A program made the translations under genes and the position numbers. Source: Muribaculaceae bacterium (GTDB taxonomy: Bacteria > Bacteroidota > Bacteroidia > Bacteroidales > Muribaculaceae). Taken from it: a stretch of 50,995 nt of DNA. The stretch covers positions 110,959-161,953 of the forward strand of contig JAMPBB010000002.1 of NCBI GenBank assembly GCA_023666885.1, in the 5' to 3' direction. The notes below the pieces were generated by a model. That model was not told the DNA's origin. It saw only the letters and a list, made by a program, of their open reading frames with translations, and did no database searches. This document shows, piece by piece, positions 34,356 through 43,218 of this stretch. How positions within the stretch are numbered: position 1 is the first letter of the stretch; every line of letters begins with the position of its first letter.

Positions 34356-35879
34356 ATGCTACGTCCCGAAGACCTGAAGGAGCTTGAAGCCAAAGGTATC
34401 GCTCCCGAACAGATTGAGGCTCAGCTTGAGCGCTTCCGTACAGGATTCCCCTATCTGAAAATTCTTGACGCCGCCCGCCCCGGCCAAGGAATAACCGTGC
34501 TCACTCCCGAGGAGGAGGAAAGCGCTCGCCAGCGATGGAACAAGTATCTGGCTGACGGTGGCGAGGTGACCAAATTCGTTCCGGCTTCAGGAGCCGCCTC
34601 ACGTATGTTCAAGGCTCTGTTTGAATTCGTTGACGGCGATGCCACCGTTCCTGCTGAAGGCTCGGACGTAGCCCGCCTTATAGAAGGCACTGCCAGGCTT
34701 CCGTTCATAAAAGAGCTGGAAGATACCACCTCACGCCTGTACGGAGCATCGGTGGAGGAGCTGAAAGCAGCCGGCCGATACAAGGAACTCATAGCCGCCA
34801 TAATCAAGCCTGAAGGCATGAATTACGGCGGCCTGCCTAAAGGGTTGCTGAAATTTCACACATATCCTGAAGGAAGCCGCACCCCGCTTGAAGAGCAGCT
34901 TACCGAAGGTGCCCAGACTGCGGCAAACTCACACGGTGTAGTACGCCTGCATTTCACAGTGAGCGCTAACCATCGCAAGCTTTTTGAGGAAAAGCTGGCC
35001 GAAGCCGTACCTCAGACCGAGGCTCGCACCGGGGTGAAATTCGACATTTCACTGAGCGAGCAGAAACCCTCTACTGACACCGTGGCAGTAAATCCTGACA
35101 ACACTCTGTTCATTGAGGACGGACACATGCTATTCCGCCCGGGCGGACACGGAGCCCTCATAGAGAATCTGAACGACATCGACTCGGCTGTAGTATTCAT
35201 AAAGAACATAGACAATGTAGTGCCCGACTCCAAACGTGAAGCCACCGTGCGCTACAAGCAAGTACTTGGCGGTTACCTCATGCAGCTTCATGACACCATA
35301 GAACACTATCTTACCCTCCTTGCCACCGGCCAATATACCCGAGGCACACTTCAGGAGATGCTCAAGTTCCTGCACTTCACATTCTCTATGACTGACCGCT
35401 CCATTGACGGCATGAATGACACTGAAGTGGCCATATACCTGCACGGCAAGCTCTCACGCCCGCTGCGCGTATGCGGTATGGTGCGCAACGAGGGCGAACC
35501 CGGCGGCGGCCCGTTCATAGCCTATAACCCTGACGGCTCAGCCTCACTTCAGATACTTGAAAGCCATCAGATAGACAAGACCCGCGAGGATTATGCCCGC
35601 ATGCTGGCCACTGCCACACACTTCAACCCGGTAGACTTGGTATGCTACACCAAGCGGCATGACGGCACTCCGTTCAATCTGCTCGAGCATGTGGATCCGG
35701 CCACCGGATTCATATCGGACAAGTCAAGCCACGGCCGTCCGCTACGCGCTCTCGAGCTCCCCGGCCTGTGGAACGGCGCCATGAGCGACTGGAACACGGC
35801 CTTTGTGGAAGTGCCCATAGCCACCTTCAATCCCGTGAAGACAGTAAACGATCTATTACGCCCTGCCCATCAGGGATAA
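34356..35879 (+). CDS. DUF4301 family protein
   Basis: A 507-residue cytosolic protein without signal or membrane segments. It begins MLRPEDLKELEAKGIAPEQI, typical of the DUF4301 family found widely in Bacteroidetes. VPASGAASRMFKALF (about residue 76) resembles a nucleotide-sugar or sugar-phosphate binding loop, and the family has been likened to nucleotidyltransferases, but no function is established. Other conserved-looking stretches are MLFRPGGHGALIENLND and GMVRNEGEPGGGPFIA. It is divergent from tsaC and has its own promoter and a strong terminator, so it is monocistronic. Confidence 0.85.
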   Translation: MLRPEDLKELEAKGIAPEQIEAQLERFRTGFPYLKILDAARPGQGITVLTPEEEESARQRWNKYLADGGEVTKFVPASGAASRMFKALFEFVDGDATVPAEGSDVARLIEGTARLPFIKELEDTTSRLYGASVEELKAAGRYKELIAAIIKPEGMNYGGLPKGLLKFHTYPEGSRTPLEEQLTEGAQTAANSHGVVRLHFTVSANHRKLFEEKLAEAVPQTEARTGVKFDISLSEQKPSTDTVAVNPDNTLFIEDGHMLFRPGGHGALIENLNDIDSAVVFIKNIDNVVPDSKREATVRYKQVLGGYLMQLHDTIEHYLTLLATGQYTRGTLQEMLKFLHFTFSMTDRSIDGMNDTEVAIYLHGKLSRPLRVCGMVRNEGEPGGGPFIAYNPDGSASLQILESHQIDKTREDYARMLATATHFNPVDLVCYTKRHDGTPFNLLEHVDPATGFISDKSSHGRPLRALELPGLWNGAMSDWNTAFVEVPIATFNPVKTVNDLLRPAHQG

Positions 35880-35903
35880 TGCGCTGAGTTACAGCAATAC
35901 CAT

Positions 35904-35934
35904 ATCGGTCCGGCCACGCCGGGCCGATTTTTTT
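35904..35934 (+). terminator. Terminator of the DUF4301 gene
   Basis: A 10-bp GC-rich stem (35904-35913 with 35919-35928, one G-U) and a 5-base loop, followed by a run of seven T. Confidence 0.93.
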
Positions 35935-35972
35935 GAAAACATCATGCGCATGGTGCGTGTTTGATAGTTGTT

Positions 35973-37037
35973 ATGACCCGTAAAGAAGAAATAAAACGCA
36001 TATGGAGCGAGAGCTTCAACGACTCGCCCGAGTACGTAGACATGTACTTTGACCGCGTATATAACGATGCCGACGGCATGGTACTACAGCGCGGAGGGCG
36101 CACCGTGAGCAGCCTGCTGCTTCAGCGGTACAGCCTCATGATAGGCCCGGTAGTGACCCCCATGGGGTATATAGCCGGAGCCGCAACGCGCCGCAACGCA
36201 CGCGGCAACGGCTACATGAGCACGCTAATGAAAGAGGCGCTTGAAGAGTCACGGCGCCGGGGCGACATGCTCTGTGCTCTCATACCTGCCCATGACTGGC
36301 TTTATTTCTTCTATGACAGGTTTGACTTCAGCACGGTATTCTATGTGGATCGGCAGCGCTTTACCTCGCGCCATGTCTTTGCAGGTCCGGAAGGATATGT
36401 AGAGGCGCGTAACCAATTCAGCCCGGAAGTGTATGATGCATACGCTGCCTTTGAACGCGCACGAGGCGGCATGGTGCTGCATTCACACCGCGACTTTCTC
36501 AACATACTGGATGACATGCGCATGGACCCGGATGCACGCTTCGTGGTGATGACCCATGCTGACTCCGGCAAGATAGCATCCATGGCATGGGCCACAGCCA
36601 CACCACATATGGTGACGGTACGCGAGCTCTTAGGGGCTGATGCCGATGCCCGGACAGCCGCCCTGCGTCAGCTCAGAGAGTATTACCCTGACATACCTTT
36701 CACCGTACTGGCCCCGGCCAAAGACAACAGCGGCAGGCACCTGTATGCACGCGGTATGGGACGTATAGTAAATGTGGAGCGCTGCCTCCAGGCCGTGGCC
36801 GAGGGGCATCCCGAATGGCACTCGGTAATCAGAGTAAAGGACCGACTTATTCCGGATAACAGCCATACATACACCATACGCGACGGTAAAGCCGAAATAA
36901 CAGACACCTCCACCAAGAAGCCCGATCTGGACATTCCGGTAGAGGTATTGAACCGTCTGCTATTCAGCGACCCATGGGTGGGGAACATAGTGGAATTTCC
37001 CTCCGCTCGCCCCCATATGAGTCTGATGTTAGACTAA
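35973..37037 (+). CDS. GNAT-family N-acetyltransferase (Eis-like)
   Basis: A 354-residue cytosolic protein. The start is set at the ATG at 35973; a TTG four codons upstream is unlikely. Residues about 1-140 form a GNAT domain: VTPMGYIAGAATRRNARGNG carries the acetyl-CoA pyrophosphate loop (R/Q-x-x-G-x-G/A), followed by MSTLMKEALEESRRRGD and LIPAHDWLYFFYDRFDF, a pattern seen in Eis-like proteins. The C-terminal half would hold a second GNAT and a sterol-carrier-like domain. The substrate is not predictable. Its end overlaps the convergent gdhA by 4 bases. Confidence 0.82.
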   Translation: MTRKEEIKRIWSESFNDSPEYVDMYFDRVYNDADGMVLQRGGRTVSSLLLQRYSLMIGPVVTPMGYIAGAATRRNARGNGYMSTLMKEALEESRRRGDMLCALIPAHDWLYFFYDRFDFSTVFYVDRQRFTSRHVFAGPEGYVEARNQFSPEVYDAYAAFERARGGMVLHSHRDFLNILDDMRMDPDARFVVMTHADSGKIASMAWATATPHMVTVRELLGADADARTAALRQLREYYPDIPFTVLAPAKDNSGRHLYARGMGRIVNVERCLQAVAEGHPEWHSVIRVKDRLIPDNSHTYTIRDGKAEITDTSTKKPDLDIPVEVLNRLLFSDPWVGNIVEFPSARPHMSLMLD

Positions 37038-38371
37038 AGTACGCCCTGCGCCATCATGGCACGGGCCACTTTCATGAATCCCGCCACATTTGCGCCTTTT
37101 ACATAATTGATATAGCCGTCAGATTCCCGTCCGAACAGTTCGCACTGATGGTGTATATCCTTCATTATGGAGTGAAGGCGTTCATCCACCTCTTCAGCCG
37201 TCCAGCTGAGTTTCTGCGAATTCTGAGCCATTTCAAGGCCGGATACGGATACCCCTCCGGCATTGGCAGCCTTGCCGGGAGCGTACAATATACGCGCGGC
37301 CAGGAATTCCTTGATAGCCTCCGGGGTGGACGGCATGTTGGCGCCCTCGCTCACAGCTATGCATCCGGCGGCCAAAAGCGCCCGGGCGTCATCGCCGTCT
37401 ATCTCATTCTGAGTGGCCGAGGGCATGGCTATATCACACTTTACATGCATCCACGGACGCTCGCCCTCCAAGTACTTGAATCCAAACTCCTCAGCGGCCT
37501 CACGAATACGGCCTCGATATATGTTTTTCAGGCGGAATATGTAGTCAAGCTGCTCCTGTGTAAGCCCGTCAGGAATCAATATCGTACCGTCGCTATCGGA
37601 CATCGACACTACCTTTGCACCCAGCTGTAGGAGTTTTTCGGCTGTATATGTAGCCACATTGCCGGAGCCGGATATGGCCACACGCTTGCCTTCAAGGCTT
37701 ATACCTCGTGTGGCGAGCATCTCCTGCAGGAAATACACGTTGCCGTAACCGGTAGCTTCAGGGCGTATAAGCGAGCCTCCAAACTCCCTGCCCTTACCGG
37801 TGAACGTGCCGCTGAACTCACGAGCCATCTTCTTGTACATGCCGAACATGTATCCCACCTCACGGCCACCTACGCCTATGTCGCCGGCGGGCACATCGGT
37901 ATCCGGCCCTATCTGCCGCCAAAGCTCGGCTATGAAGGCCTGACAGAAGCGCATCACTTCCATGTCGCTCTTGCCGCGTGGCGAAAAGTCGCTGCCTCCC
38001 TTGGCACCGCCCATAGCCAATGTGGTGAGTGAATTCTTGAACGTCTGTTCAAACGCGAGGAATTTGAGTATGGACTGATTGACCGATGAGTGGAAACGTA
38101 TGCCTCCTTTGTACGGGCCTATGGCATTGGAGTGCTGTATGCGGTAGCCCATATTGTTGCGCACACGACCCTCATCGTCCACCCACGACACTCTGAACGA
38201 GAATATGCGGTCAGGTATGCACAGGCGCTCTATGAGATTGTACCGCTCAAATTCCGGATGGGCATTATACACATCCTCAATGGATGTAACCACTTCTTCT
38301 ACCGCCTGGAGGTATTCAGGCTCATTGGGGAACCGGCGGCTAAGCTCCGCCATAAAATCAGTTGCTTTCAT
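37034..38371 (-). CDS. gdhA: NADP-type glutamate dehydrogenase
   Basis: Hexameric cytosolic enzyme that reductively aminates 2-oxoglutarate to glutamate, central for ammonia assimilation in Bacteroidales. The 445-residue length fits the 50-kDa class. The start is the ATG at 38371 (MKATDFMAEL); the upstream extension covers the promoter. GPYKGGIRFHSSVNQSILKF has the substrate lysine, and GGAKGGSDFSPRGKSD with VPAGDIGVGGREVGYM are diagnostic. The nucleotide-binding loop is AISGSGNVATYTAEKL; the Ser at the end of the next strand (VVSMSDSDG) suits NADP. A palindrome overlaps its -33 region and could be an operator. It converges on the GNAT gene. Confidence 0.96.
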   Translation of the reverse strand: MKATDFMAELSRRFPNEPEYLQAVEEVVTSIEDVYNAHPEFERYNLIERLCIPDRIFSFRVSWVDDEGRVRNNMGYRIQHSNAIGPYKGGIRFHSSVNQSILKFLAFEQTFKNSLTTLAMGGAKGGSDFSPRGKSDMEVMRFCQAFIAELWRQIGPDTDVPAGDIGVGGREVGYMFGMYKKMAREFSGTFTGKGREFGGSLIRPEATGYGNVYFLQEMLATRGISLEGKRVAISGSGNVATYTAEKLLQLGAKVVSMSDSDGTILIPDGLTQEQLDYIFRLKNIYRGRIREAAEEFGFKYLEGERPWMHVKCDIAMPSATQNEIDGDDARALLAAGCIAVSEGANMPSTPEAIKEFLAARILYAPGKAANAGGVSVSGLEMAQNSQKLSWTAEEVDERLHSIMKDIHHQCELFGRESDGYINYVKGANVAGFMKVARAMMAQGVL

Positions 38372-38416
38372 AATCTTTTTATTACCTTTTGAAATCATAC
38401 CATAGAAATCACAGTG

Positions 38417-38447
38417 CAAAAGTACAACAAATTTCTTACAAAACAAG
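38417..38447 (-). promoter_or_regulatory. Promoter of gdhA
   Basis: On the minus strand TACTTTTG (38424-38417) is a full -7 match. CTTG (38447-38444) lies 19 bp upstream as an imperfect -33. The predicted leader is about 40 nt. Confidence 0.72.
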
Positions 38448-38454
38448 AAATTTG
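38428..38454. promoter_or_regulatory. Inverted repeat at the gdhA promoter (possible operator)
   Basis: A perfect 10-bp inverted repeat, CAAATTTCTT (38428-38437) and AAGAAATTTG (38445-38454), with a 7-bp spacer. It covers the -33 element and most of the spacer of the gdhA promoter, the place where a dimeric regulator would act. It is too far upstream of the transcript to be a leader hairpin. Confidence 0.6.
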
Positions 38455-38601
38455 ACACAAAATCCAAATAATATTAGTCATTTCGACTCAACATGCGATT
38501 ATATCCCGGTATCCTGTCGATATTTTGCCGATATTTTAGATGTTAACATATATTATGGCTCAGGCCATTACTTTAGCTAAGTATATGAAAGAAATAATAC
38601 T

Positions 38602-38609
38602 TATCTTTG
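38602..38609 (+). promoter_or_regulatory. -7 element of the GH92 operon
   Basis: TATCTTTG is a full -7 match, giving a leader of about 45 nt before the first GH92 ATG. The -33 is poor (a TTTA lies 26 bp upstream), which may mean activator dependence. Confidence 0.62.
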
Positions 38610-38657
38610 TACTTTCAAGTATAAAATCATTACTATAACCCATAACTAATACCCTTT

Positions 38658-40931
38658 ATGCTGAAAAACCGTTATATTTTCGGCGCGTTTATGCTTGTAT
38701 CCACAGCTATATCTGCGTCGGCTGCGGAGGACCTAACCCAATGGGTAAACCCCTTTGTAGGCACTACCAACTACGGCACCACCAATCCCGGCGCCATAGT
38801 GCCTAACGGCATGATGTCAGTAGTGCCGTTTAACGTGACTGGCTCCAAGGAAAATCGCTTTGACAAGGACGCACGCTGGTGGTCCACGCCGTATGATCAC
38901 ACTAACACCTACTTCACAGGATACGCACATGTGAACCTGAGCGGAGTGGGATGCCCCGATTTAGGCTCGCTCCTCACCATAGCCACCACCGGCGACCTTG
39001 AACCGGATTACCGCAAATACGGATCATCGTGCACAAAAGAGAGCGCCGTACCAGGCTACTACACAAACCACCTCACCAAGTACGATATACTTACCGAGGT
39101 GACTGCCACGGACCGCACATCGGCCGAGCGCTATACATTTCCCGGCGGCAAAGGCAACATCCTCATAAATCTCGGACAGGGACTTACCAACGAGAGCGGA
39201 GCCACGGTACGCCGTGTAAGCGACACCGAAATAGAAGGTTCAAAACTGTTAGGCACATTCTGCTATAATCCGCAGAAAGTATTCCCCATATATTTCGTGA
39301 TGCGTGTAAGCAAAAAACCATCCTCATCAGGGTACTGGAAAATGCAGCCCGAAATGACCGGCGTAGAGGCCCAGTGGACTCCCGACAATGGCACTTACAA
39401 GCTGTACACACAGTATGGCCGTGACCTGAGCGGCGATGACATAGGCTACTGGTTTACGTATGACAATCTGGCTCCCGGCGAGCAAGTGGAGATACGCATG
39501 GGCGTTTCGTTTGTATCCGTGGCCAACGCCCGACTGAACCTTGACACCGAGCAGCAGGATCTGACATTTGACCAGATACGCACACGTGCACACGACCGCT
39601 GGAACGCTGACTTGAGCCGCATAAGCGTAAGCGGCGGATCGGACCGTGACAAAGAGGTGTTCTACACCGGACTCTACCACGCACTCATCCACCCGAACCT
39701 GCTCAGCGATGTCAACGGACAGTACCCCGTAATGGAGGGATTTGAGGACGCCACCGTCAGCGACGGGCACAACCGCTACACCGTATTCTCACTGTGGGAC
39801 ACCTACCGAAACCTGCACCAGCTCATGACTATGGTGTACCCCGAGCGCCAGACTGATATGGTGCGCTCCATGGTGGACATGAGCAAGGAATGGGGCTGGC
39901 TTCCGAAATGGGAGCTGTATTCACGCGAAACATTCACCATGGAAGGCGACCCCGCCATACCTGTGATAGTAGATTCGTACCGCAAGGGCATAACCGACTT
40001 TGACATGGACGCCGCCTACGAAGCCATGAAGCGCTCCGCCACCACTCCCGGCGCACTCAACCCCATGCGTCCCGACATAGACCCGTACATAGAAAAAGGA
40101 TATATACCTTTAGGCATGTATGCAGGCGATAACTCAGGCGACAATTCCGTATCGCACGCACTTGAGTACTATGTGGCCGATGCCGCTCTGGCATGGCTTG
40201 CCGAAGAGCGTGGCGACAAAGAATTTGCCAAGGAGCTGCGTAACCGTGCTGCCGGCTACAAAAACTATTATTCAAAGGAAAGCGGCACTCTGCGCCCCCT
40301 TAACCCTGACGGAACATTCCTTACTCCCTTTGACCCGCGTCAGGGCGAAAACTTTGAAAATGTACCCGGATTCCATGAGGGCAGCGCATGGAACTATACC
40401 TTCTTCGTACCACATGACGTAGACGGTCTCATCAAACTTATGGGCGGCAAAAAGAAATTCGTTGACAAGCTCCAGAAGGTATTTGATGAAGGGCTGTATG
40501 ACCCCGCAAACGAACCGGACATAGCCTATCCATACCTGTTCAGCCGCATACCCGGAGAGGAATGGCGTACTCAGAAGGAAGTGAACCGATTACTTAACAA
40601 GCACTTCACCACGGAACCTGACGGCATACCGGGCAACGATGATACCGGCACCATGTCAACCTGGGCCGTATTCTCAATGATGGGACTGTACCCGGACTGC
40701 CCCGGCGAGCCACTCTATACTCTCACAGCACCTGCATTTGACTCTATAAGCATAGACAACGGAGCCGGTGGCCGGCTCAACATAGAAGTGGAACGCGAAA
40801 GCCCTGATGCCATATACATATCAGAAATGACCCTTGGCGGCAAACCGCTCAAAGACTATAGAATAACCCATGACCGCCTTATGAAGGGCGGCGACCTCAA
40901 ATTCAAACTCACCAACAAACCCCGGAAATGA
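38658..40931 (+). CDS. GH92 family alpha-mannosidase, secreted
   Basis: A 757-residue exo-alpha-mannosidase of the calcium-dependent inverting GH92 family, which trims mannose from N-glycans. Residues 1-22 are a signal peptide (SASA-AE). An N-terminal beta-sandwich begins WVNPFVGTTNYG. The (alpha/alpha)6 domain follows with FSLWDTYRNLHQLM, HEGSAWNYTFFVPHD (Glu574 at the catalytic-acid position) and GNDDTGTMSTW (Asp661-Asp662 near the catalytic base). The usual GQMSAW is GTMSTW here, a small active-site change. It overlaps the second GH92 by 4 bases. Substrate linkage is not predictable. Confidence 0.92.
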   Translation: MLKNRYIFGAFMLVSTAISASAAEDLTQWVNPFVGTTNYGTTNPGAIVPNGMMSVVPFNVTGSKENRFDKDARWWSTPYDHTNTYFTGYAHVNLSGVGCPDLGSLLTIATTGDLEPDYRKYGSSCTKESAVPGYYTNHLTKYDILTEVTATDRTSAERYTFPGGKGNILINLGQGLTNESGATVRRVSDTEIEGSKLLGTFCYNPQKVFPIYFVMRVSKKPSSSGYWKMQPEMTGVEAQWTPDNGTYKLYTQYGRDLSGDDIGYWFTYDNLAPGEQVEIRMGVSFVSVANARLNLDTEQQDLTFDQIRTRAHDRWNADLSRISVSGGSDRDKEVFYTGLYHALIHPNLLSDVNGQYPVMEGFEDATVSDGHNRYTVFSLWDTYRNLHQLMTMVYPERQTDMVRSMVDMSKEWGWLPKWELYSRETFTMEGDPAIPVIVDSYRKGITDFDMDAAYEAMKRSATTPGALNPMRPDIDPYIEKGYIPLGMYAGDNSGDNSVSHALEYYVADAALAWLAEERGDKEFAKELRNRAAGYKNYYSKESGTLRPLNPDGTFLTPFDPRQGENFENVPGFHEGSAWNYTFFVPHDVDGLIKLMGGKKKFVDKLQKVFDEGLYDPANEPDIAYPYLFSRIPGEEWRTQKEVNRLLNKHFTTEPDGIPGNDDTGTMSTWAVFSMMGLYPDCPGEPLYTLTAPAFDSISIDNGAGGRLNIEVERESPDAIYISEMTLGGKPLKDYRITHDRLMKGGDLKFKLTNKPRK

Positions 40932-43102
40932 AACCAATCAAACTTCTTGCAATCACACCTCTGCTGGTAGCGGCATGTACACATACAGCCAATACAGTGT
41001 CAGAGTGTGACTACACTGACTTTGTGGACATGAAAATAGGTACCGGCGGACACGGCCATGTGTTCATGGGCGCCAGTGTGCCCTTCGGTATGGTACAGCT
41101 CGGCCCCACCAGCATCCCACAGGAATGGGACTGGGTAAGCGGCTACCATGACTCTGACTCCACCATAATAGGATTCTCACATACACACCTGTCAGGCACA
41201 GGCATAGGGGATCTGTTTGACATAACGGTAATGCCCGTGACAGGTGATGTGACTTATGCACGCGGCTCTGAGGACAAACCCGGCAGCGGACTGTGGAGCT
41301 ACGGTGACCGGTCAAAGGAAGTGGCACGTCCGGGTTACTACTCCATCCCGCTCACACGCTATGGCATCAACGCCGAGCTTACCGCCACTAACCGCGTGGG
41401 TATGCACCGCTATACATTCCCCAAATCGGATTCTGCGGCCATAGTATTCGACCTCCAGAACGGCGGCTGCTGGGACCGCGCCATGGACACACGCATAGAA
41501 GCGCTGAATGACTCCACTATAGTAGGCCACCGTTTTTCACGCGGATGGGCTCCCGATCAGAAAGTGTACTTTGCAGCCCGGCTGAGTAAGCCGTTTACCT
41601 CGCTCACCCCTGCCGGACGTGACAGCATGTACGCACGCGCTTCATTTGCCACTGACTCGGCCGAGCAGGTGCTGATGAAAGTGGCCATATCGCCCGTGTC
41701 GGTAGAAGGTGCCATGGCCAACCTTGAGGCAGAGCTCCCGGGCTGGGACTTCGACGCCACTGCACAGGATGCCCGCAAGGCATGGAATACGGAACTTGCC
41801 CGCATAGATGTGAGCACTTCCGACACCACAGAACTGAAGAAATTCTACACCGGCCTGTTCCACACCATGATAGTACCGGCTACGTTCAGTGACGTGGACG
41901 GATCTTATCGCGGAGCCGACGGCGAAGTACGCAAGGACCAGTCACTGACCAACTACACCATATTCTCCCTGTGGGATACATATCGCGCAGCAATGCCCCT
42001 TATGGCCATAATAAATCCGGAACGCTACACTGACATGATAAACACCATGCTCCTGATTTCAGAGCAGCAGGGACGCCTGCCCGTATGGCACCTGTGGGGC
42101 AATGAAACCAACTGTATGGTAGGCAACCCCGGTATAATACCGGTGGCCGAAGCCATAGTGCACGCTCAGCCCGGAGTGGATCGTGACCGCGCGTATGCCG
42201 CCCTGCTGCGCACTGCCAATGACACCATACGCGGCCTCAACCTGCGCCGTGAGTACGGATTTATCCCCTCGGACAAGATGACCGAGTCAATAGCCTACGA
42301 CATGGAGTATGCCATAGCTGATGCCGCAGTGGCCCGTGCCGCAGAAGCAATGGGCGATACGGCCAATGTGCGTGTATTTACCGAACGCAGCCACTCTTAC
42401 CGCAACTACTTTGACCCCACTACCGGATTCATACGCGGACGCTTGGCCGACAAATCATGGCGCACGCCTTTTGATCCCACCTCATCAAATCATCGTGCCG
42501 ATGACTACTGCGAGGGCAACGCATGGCAGTATACATGGCTCGTACCTCACGACATAGAGGGACTCCAAAATTGTTTCGGTTCAAGAGAAGCCGCTCTGGC
42601 TCGCCTTGACTCACTGTTCACCACCAGCTCAGAGCTCACCGGCGAACTCGTATCAAATGACATAACCGGCCTGATAGGTCAGTACGCTCACGGAAACGAG
42701 CCGAGCCACCACGTGATATACTTCTACACAATGATGGGTCAGCCTGACAAGGCCGCCGACCTCGTCCGTCAGGTGCTCGGCACTCTTTATCATGATGCTC
42801 CCGACGGACTGTCAGGCAACGAGGATGCCGGACAGATGTCGGCATGGTACATCCTGTCATCGCTCGGCTTCTATCAGGTAGAGCCTGCATCCGGACGCTT
42901 CTGGTTTGGCTCCCCGATATTTGACAAGGCATCAATACGCGTGCCGGGCGGTACATTTACCGTGACCACGGTAAACAATTCAAAGGACAACAAGTACATC
43001 CGTGGCGTAAAGCTCAACGGCAAGCCATATGACAAACTTTACATCACTTACGAGGACATAATGAAAGGCGGAGAACTCGAGCTGACCATGGCTGCGAAGT
43101 AA
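40928..43102 (+). CDS. GH92 family alpha-mannosidase, lipoprotein
   Basis: A 724-residue GH92 mannosidase. A lipoprotein signal ends LLVAAC (Cys17), so it is membrane anchored while its partner is not. DFVDMKIGTGGHGHVFMGAS and VPFGMVQLGP start the beta-sandwich domain, followed by FSLWDTYRAAMPLM, CEGNAWQYTWLVPHD (Glu529, acid) and GNEDAGQMSAWYILSSLG (Glu632-Asp633 near the base). These active-site motifs are the canonical GH92 forms. Its ATG overlaps the previous stop by 4 bases (ATGA). A hairpin terminator follows. The pair may remove mannose stepwise across the envelope. Confidence 0.94.
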   Translation: MKPIKLLAITPLLVAACTHTANTVSECDYTDFVDMKIGTGGHGHVFMGASVPFGMVQLGPTSIPQEWDWVSGYHDSDSTIIGFSHTHLSGTGIGDLFDITVMPVTGDVTYARGSEDKPGSGLWSYGDRSKEVARPGYYSIPLTRYGINAELTATNRVGMHRYTFPKSDSAAIVFDLQNGGCWDRAMDTRIEALNDSTIVGHRFSRGWAPDQKVYFAARLSKPFTSLTPAGRDSMYARASFATDSAEQVLMKVAISPVSVEGAMANLEAELPGWDFDATAQDARKAWNTELARIDVSTSDTTELKKFYTGLFHTMIVPATFSDVDGSYRGADGEVRKDQSLTNYTIFSLWDTYRAAMPLMAIINPERYTDMINTMLLISEQQGRLPVWHLWGNETNCMVGNPGIIPVAEAIVHAQPGVDRDRAYAALLRTANDTIRGLNLRREYGFIPSDKMTESIAYDMEYAIADAAVARAAEAMGDTANVRVFTERSHSYRNYFDPTTGFIRGRLADKSWRTPFDPTSSNHRADDYCEGNAWQYTWLVPHDIEGLQNCFGSREAALARLDSLFTTSSELTGELVSNDITGLIGQYAHGNEPSHHVIYFYTMMGQPDKAADLVRQVLGTLYHDAPDGLSGNEDAGQMSAWYILSSLGFYQVEPASGRFWFGSPIFDKASIRVPGGTFTVTTVNNSKDNKYIRGVKLNGKPYDKLYITYEDIMKGGELELTMAAK

Positions 43103-43130
43103 ACCAAACCTCCATCACATCAACAATACC

Positions 43131-43173
43131 TTCGGGGCACCGTGGCTTTACAGTCCGGCGCCCCGAACTTTTT
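43131..43173 (+). terminator. Terminator of the GH92 operon
   Basis: TTCGGGGC (43131-43138) pairs with GCCCCGAA (43160-43167), extended by CCG/CGG inside, and is followed by CTTTTTA. Confidence 0.88.
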
Positions 43174-43218
43174 ACATGCACATGGCGTTAGGAATGTAAC
43201 CGTATCAACTATTGCACC

